8,178 bases of DNA from Pseudomonadota bacterium (GTDB taxonomy: Bacteria > Pseudomonadota > Gammaproteobacteria > Steroidobacterales > Steroidobacteraceae). The stretch spans positions 1-8,178 of the forward strand of contig JAKADE010000036.1 of the NCBI GenBank assembly GCA_021820785.1. The letters run 5' to 3'. Shown here one piece after another: positions 6,966-8,178 of the stretch (the stretch's first letter is position 1; each line of letters begins with the position of its first letter). The position numbers and the translations under genes were made by a program. The notes below the pieces were generated by a model. It did not search any database. It was not told the origin of the DNA and saw only the letters and a list, made by a program, of their open reading frames with translations.

Positions 6966-7685
6966 TCACCACGATGCGCGCACGCGTCCGCGGGCACCGA
7001 GCGACACGCCGGCGTAGAGCTCGCCTAACGGCAGCGAGATCCCAAGCGACGGCAGAGCCAGCAACGCCTCGGCGCCCGCGAGCTGTTCGGCGCCCCACTG
7101 CTGCGTGCGGCGATGCACCCGCGCGCAGCACTCGTCCTGAGCGAGAATGAGATAGTCCTCGATGGCGGACTCCCGCCGATAATTCAGCGCCTTCTCACGC
7201 AGATCGATGTGCCGGGTCGAGGGGGAGAGCACTTCGACCACGAGCCGCGGGGCGCTGATGAAGTCCCGCCCCCAGCGCTCGGGCTGACACGCCACCATCA
7301 CGTCCGGGTAATAGACGATCTGGTCTTCGCCCAGTACCAACCGCAACTTCAGGTCCGCGAGAAACACCCGGCACGGCCCGTCCTGCAGCCGGACCGACAG
7401 CGCCTGGGCGACCCGAAACATGATCTGATTGTGTGCCACGCTCGCGCCCGACATGGCGTAGAGCGTGCCGTTGAGGTATTCGTGGCGTTCGGCGCGGCCC
7501 GCCTCGTACGCGAAATACTCCTCCAGCGTCATCAGCCGTTCGGCCGGGATGTAGGCACCCCGAGCTTCCGCGATGGCACCCTCGCCCTCCGAGCGCGTCA
7601 CCTCCGCGATCCAATCTGCCAGGACTGCGCGCTGGACCAACGGCAAGCGCAGAATCGCTTCGCGCAGATCGCTCAGGTCGCCCAT
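6966..7685 (-). CDS. Uma2-family (DUF820) PD-(D/E)XK nuclease-fold protein
   Basis: Uma2 proteins have a restriction-endonuclease-like fold; their biological role is not established. 239 residues. The core begins at Met52 (MTLEEYFAYE) and shows the family signature: HEYLNGTLYAMSGAS with HN at 85-86, the FLADLKLRL strand, YYPDVMVAC with Asp128, PRLVVEVLSPST with Glu151, Asp161 and Lys165 in DLREKALNY, then EDYLIL. The expected acidic/Lys residues are all present, so it is probably not a decayed copy. ATG 7685 is chosen because GGAGG lies 4 nt upstream; GTG 7703 would add six residues. Residues 1-50 form an N-terminal extension not usual for short family members (around 180-200 residues), with LPLVQRAVLADWIAEV resembling the helix of addiction-module antidote proteins. 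The gene is alone, minus strand, convergent with the chaperedoxin gene. Confidence 0.9.
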   Translation of the reverse strand: MGDLSDLREAILRLPLVQRAVLADWIAEVTRSEGEGAIAEARGAYIPAERLMTLEEYFAYEAGRAERHEYLNGTLYAMSGASVAHNQIMFRVAQALSVRLQDGPCRVFLADLKLRLVLGEDQIVYYPDVMVACQPERWGRDFISAPRLVVEVLSPSTRHIDLREKALNYRRESAIEDYLILAQDECCARVHRRTQQWGAEQLAGAEALLALPSLGISLPLGELYAGVSLGARGRVRASW

Positions 7686-7750
7686 ACCGCCTCCGATGAA
7701 CACAACCTATCGGAGCTTACGCCGGACCCTCGCGCCCTGACGCATGCATT

Positions 7751-7766
7751 TTCGAGAATTATCGAA
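7751..7766 (-). promoter_or_regulatory. Palindrome overlapping a candidate Uma2 -10 box
   Basis: TTCGAGAATTATCGAA reads as its own reverse complement at 7 of 8 base pairs. On the minus strand it contains GATAAT (7763-7758), a good -10 match about 70 nt before the Uma2 ATG. No good -35 is seen at the right distance. A dimeric repressor bound here would cover the promoter; this is an inference from geometry. Confidence 0.3.
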
Positions 7767-7817
7767 CAAATACGAGAGTGACTCGCGATCCAGAGATCTT
7801 TCAACACCTCATCAACA

Positions 7818-7835
7818 GACGCGTTACAACACGTC
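7818..7835. promoter_or_regulatory. 18-bp near-palindrome, operator-like
   Basis: GACGCGTTACAACACGTC pairs at 7 of 9 positions; mismatches are at 7822/7831 and at the centre. Its size and symmetry suit a dimeric DNA-binding protein. Position is about 55 nt upstream of the candidate Uma2 -10. No named regulator is recognised. Confidence 0.3.
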
Positions 7836-7846
7836 CATGTCAGTAG

Positions 7847-7906
7847 TGTATTCGACCGCGATGACCACGCCGTTGCTTCACACGTCTCAAGTCAACGTCG
7901 AATACA
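7847..7906. repeat. Perfect 10-bp inverted repeat with 40-nt spacer
   Basis: TGTATTCGAC (7847-7856) is exactly inverted as GTCGAATACA (7897-7906). Inside it, CGTTGCTT (7871-7878) can pair with AAG-T-CAACG (7889-7897) with one bulged base, giving a possible two-stem folded RNA or a paired operator. Only one base (7897) is claimed by both stems. There is no transposase or target duplication, so it is not an IS remnant that I can support. Confidence 0.45.
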
Positions 7907-8000
7907 GACGCTCGATTGGGCTGACAGTGCAAGCACTCAGATCTCCACGGTCCGCCGCTCATCGCCCATCGGCAGCGCAGATCGGTGACACGACAGGAGA

Positions 8001-8029
8001 GCGCCCTGCGACCCTCGGTCGCAGGGCGC
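8001..8029 (-). terminator. Strong 13-bp hairpin downstream of the DUF2934 gene
   Basis: GCGCCCTGCGACC (8001-8013) and GGTCGCAGGGCGC (8017-8029) are perfect complements around a 3-nt CTC loop. It begins 29 nt after the DUF2934 stop in the direction of transcription. On that strand the stem is followed by TCTCCTGTCG rather than a clean T-run, so it is a strong RNA-stabilising hairpin and a probable but atypical intrinsic terminator. Confidence 0.7.
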
Positions 8030-8058
8030 CCTGGAACGGTGTGAACACATGCCGAGCC

Positions 8059-8178
8059 CTACTGGGGCCCGTGACCGTGCGCCGCGCCCTCGAGCAGCGC
8101 CGCAATCTCGGCTTCGGCCTTCAGCCAGTCCTGCTCCTCACCGCCTGGCGCAAAGCCGCGACGTTCGGCGTGGAAATA
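8059..8178 (-). CDS. DUF2934-family protein (partial, C-terminal 39 residues)
   Basis: A minus-strand frame enters from the right edge and stops at TAG (8061-8059). The visible end reads FHAERRGFAPGGEEQDWLKA, followed by EAEIAALLEG and a His/Gly-rich tail (AAHGHGPQ). The pattern aromatic-x(4)-R-G-x-A-x-G-x(3)-D-W-x(2)-A-E is characteristic of DUF2934, small proteins of unknown function common in Proteobacteria. The start and any further domains lie outside the window. The hairpin just downstream supports this as a true gene end. Confidence 0.75.
   Translation of the reverse strand, partial: YFHAERRGFAPGGEEQDWLKAEAEIAALLEGAAHGHGPQ

Larger units (their letters stand above)
7686..8058. other. 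Non-coding, AT-richer intergenic region with several palindromes
   Basis: About 370 bp between the Uma2 start and the DUF2934 stop. A hand count of 7741-7800 gives about 43% GC, well below the surrounding genes. I see no convincing coding frame. It contains near-palindromes at 7751-7766, 7818-7835 and 7926-7937, a 10-bp inverted repeat at 7847-7856/7897-7906, and the strong hairpin at 8001-8029. The left part should hold the Uma2 promoter (minus strand); the right end holds the terminator of the DUF2934 gene. Confidence 0.6.

Noticed and set aside
7113..7781. Plus-strand frame of 222 codons opposite the Uma2 gene.
   Set aside because: Uma2 motifs are intact on the other strand, and this frame has no recognisable domain.
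7847..7906. Inverted repeat as the ends of a small insertion element.
   Set aside because: Only 60 bp in total, no target-site duplication and no transposase remnant.
7837..8178. Plus-strand frame from ATG 7837 open to the right edge (114 codons).
   Set aside because: It crosses the perfect hairpin and runs antisense to the DUF2934 end. No ribosome site or domain is seen and composition is not protein-like.

Overview
The window is GC-rich chromosomal DNA from a proteobacterium. High GC, GTG starts, gene families such as QseB/QseC-like two-component pairs and DUF2934, and the protein style fit a high-GC gammaproteobacterium. That placement is inference; no rRNA or marker gene is present to confirm it.

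Region 1 (1-3774, minus strand) is a compact tripartite RND efflux operon. In transcription order it encodes an outer-membrane lipoprotein channel (OMF, TolC/CusC/NodT type), a periplasmic adaptor (HlyD/MFP type) and the inner-membrane RND pump. The pump starts on a GTG that overlaps the adaptor stop and runs off the left edge, so only its first 422 residues are seen. The pump has the Asp-Asp pair of AcrB-like transporters rather than the D-x-A/G pattern I recall for CzcA/CusA metal pumps, so I do not call it a metal exporter.

Region 2 (3775-3939) is a short divergent control region with a repeated CATTGC element resembling the tandem half-sites bound by OmpR-family regulators.

Region 3 (3940-6933, plus strand) encodes an OmpR-family response regulator, its sensor histidine kinase (4-nt GTGA overlap) and a CnoX/YbbN-type thioredoxin-TPR chaperedoxin whose start lies 32 nt inside the kinase gene. 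The layout suggests that the two-component system controls the divergent pump and that the chaperedoxin is partly co-expressed with it. The signal and the substrate cannot be read from sequence.

Region 4 (6934-8178) holds a minus-strand Uma2-family (DUF820) nuclease-fold gene convergent with the chaperedoxin gene. Next comes a roughly 370-bp, more AT-rich non-coding stretch with several near-perfect palindromes. The window ends with a perfect 13-bp hairpin just downstream of the last 39 codons of a minus-strand DUF2934 gene entering from the right edge.

I see no rRNA, tRNA, CRISPR array, insertion sequence or phage gene. No clearly new multi-gene system is evident. The most open points are the repeated element between pump and regulator, the extended N-terminus of the Uma2 protein, the kinase/chaperedoxin overlap, and the palindrome-rich intergenic region.
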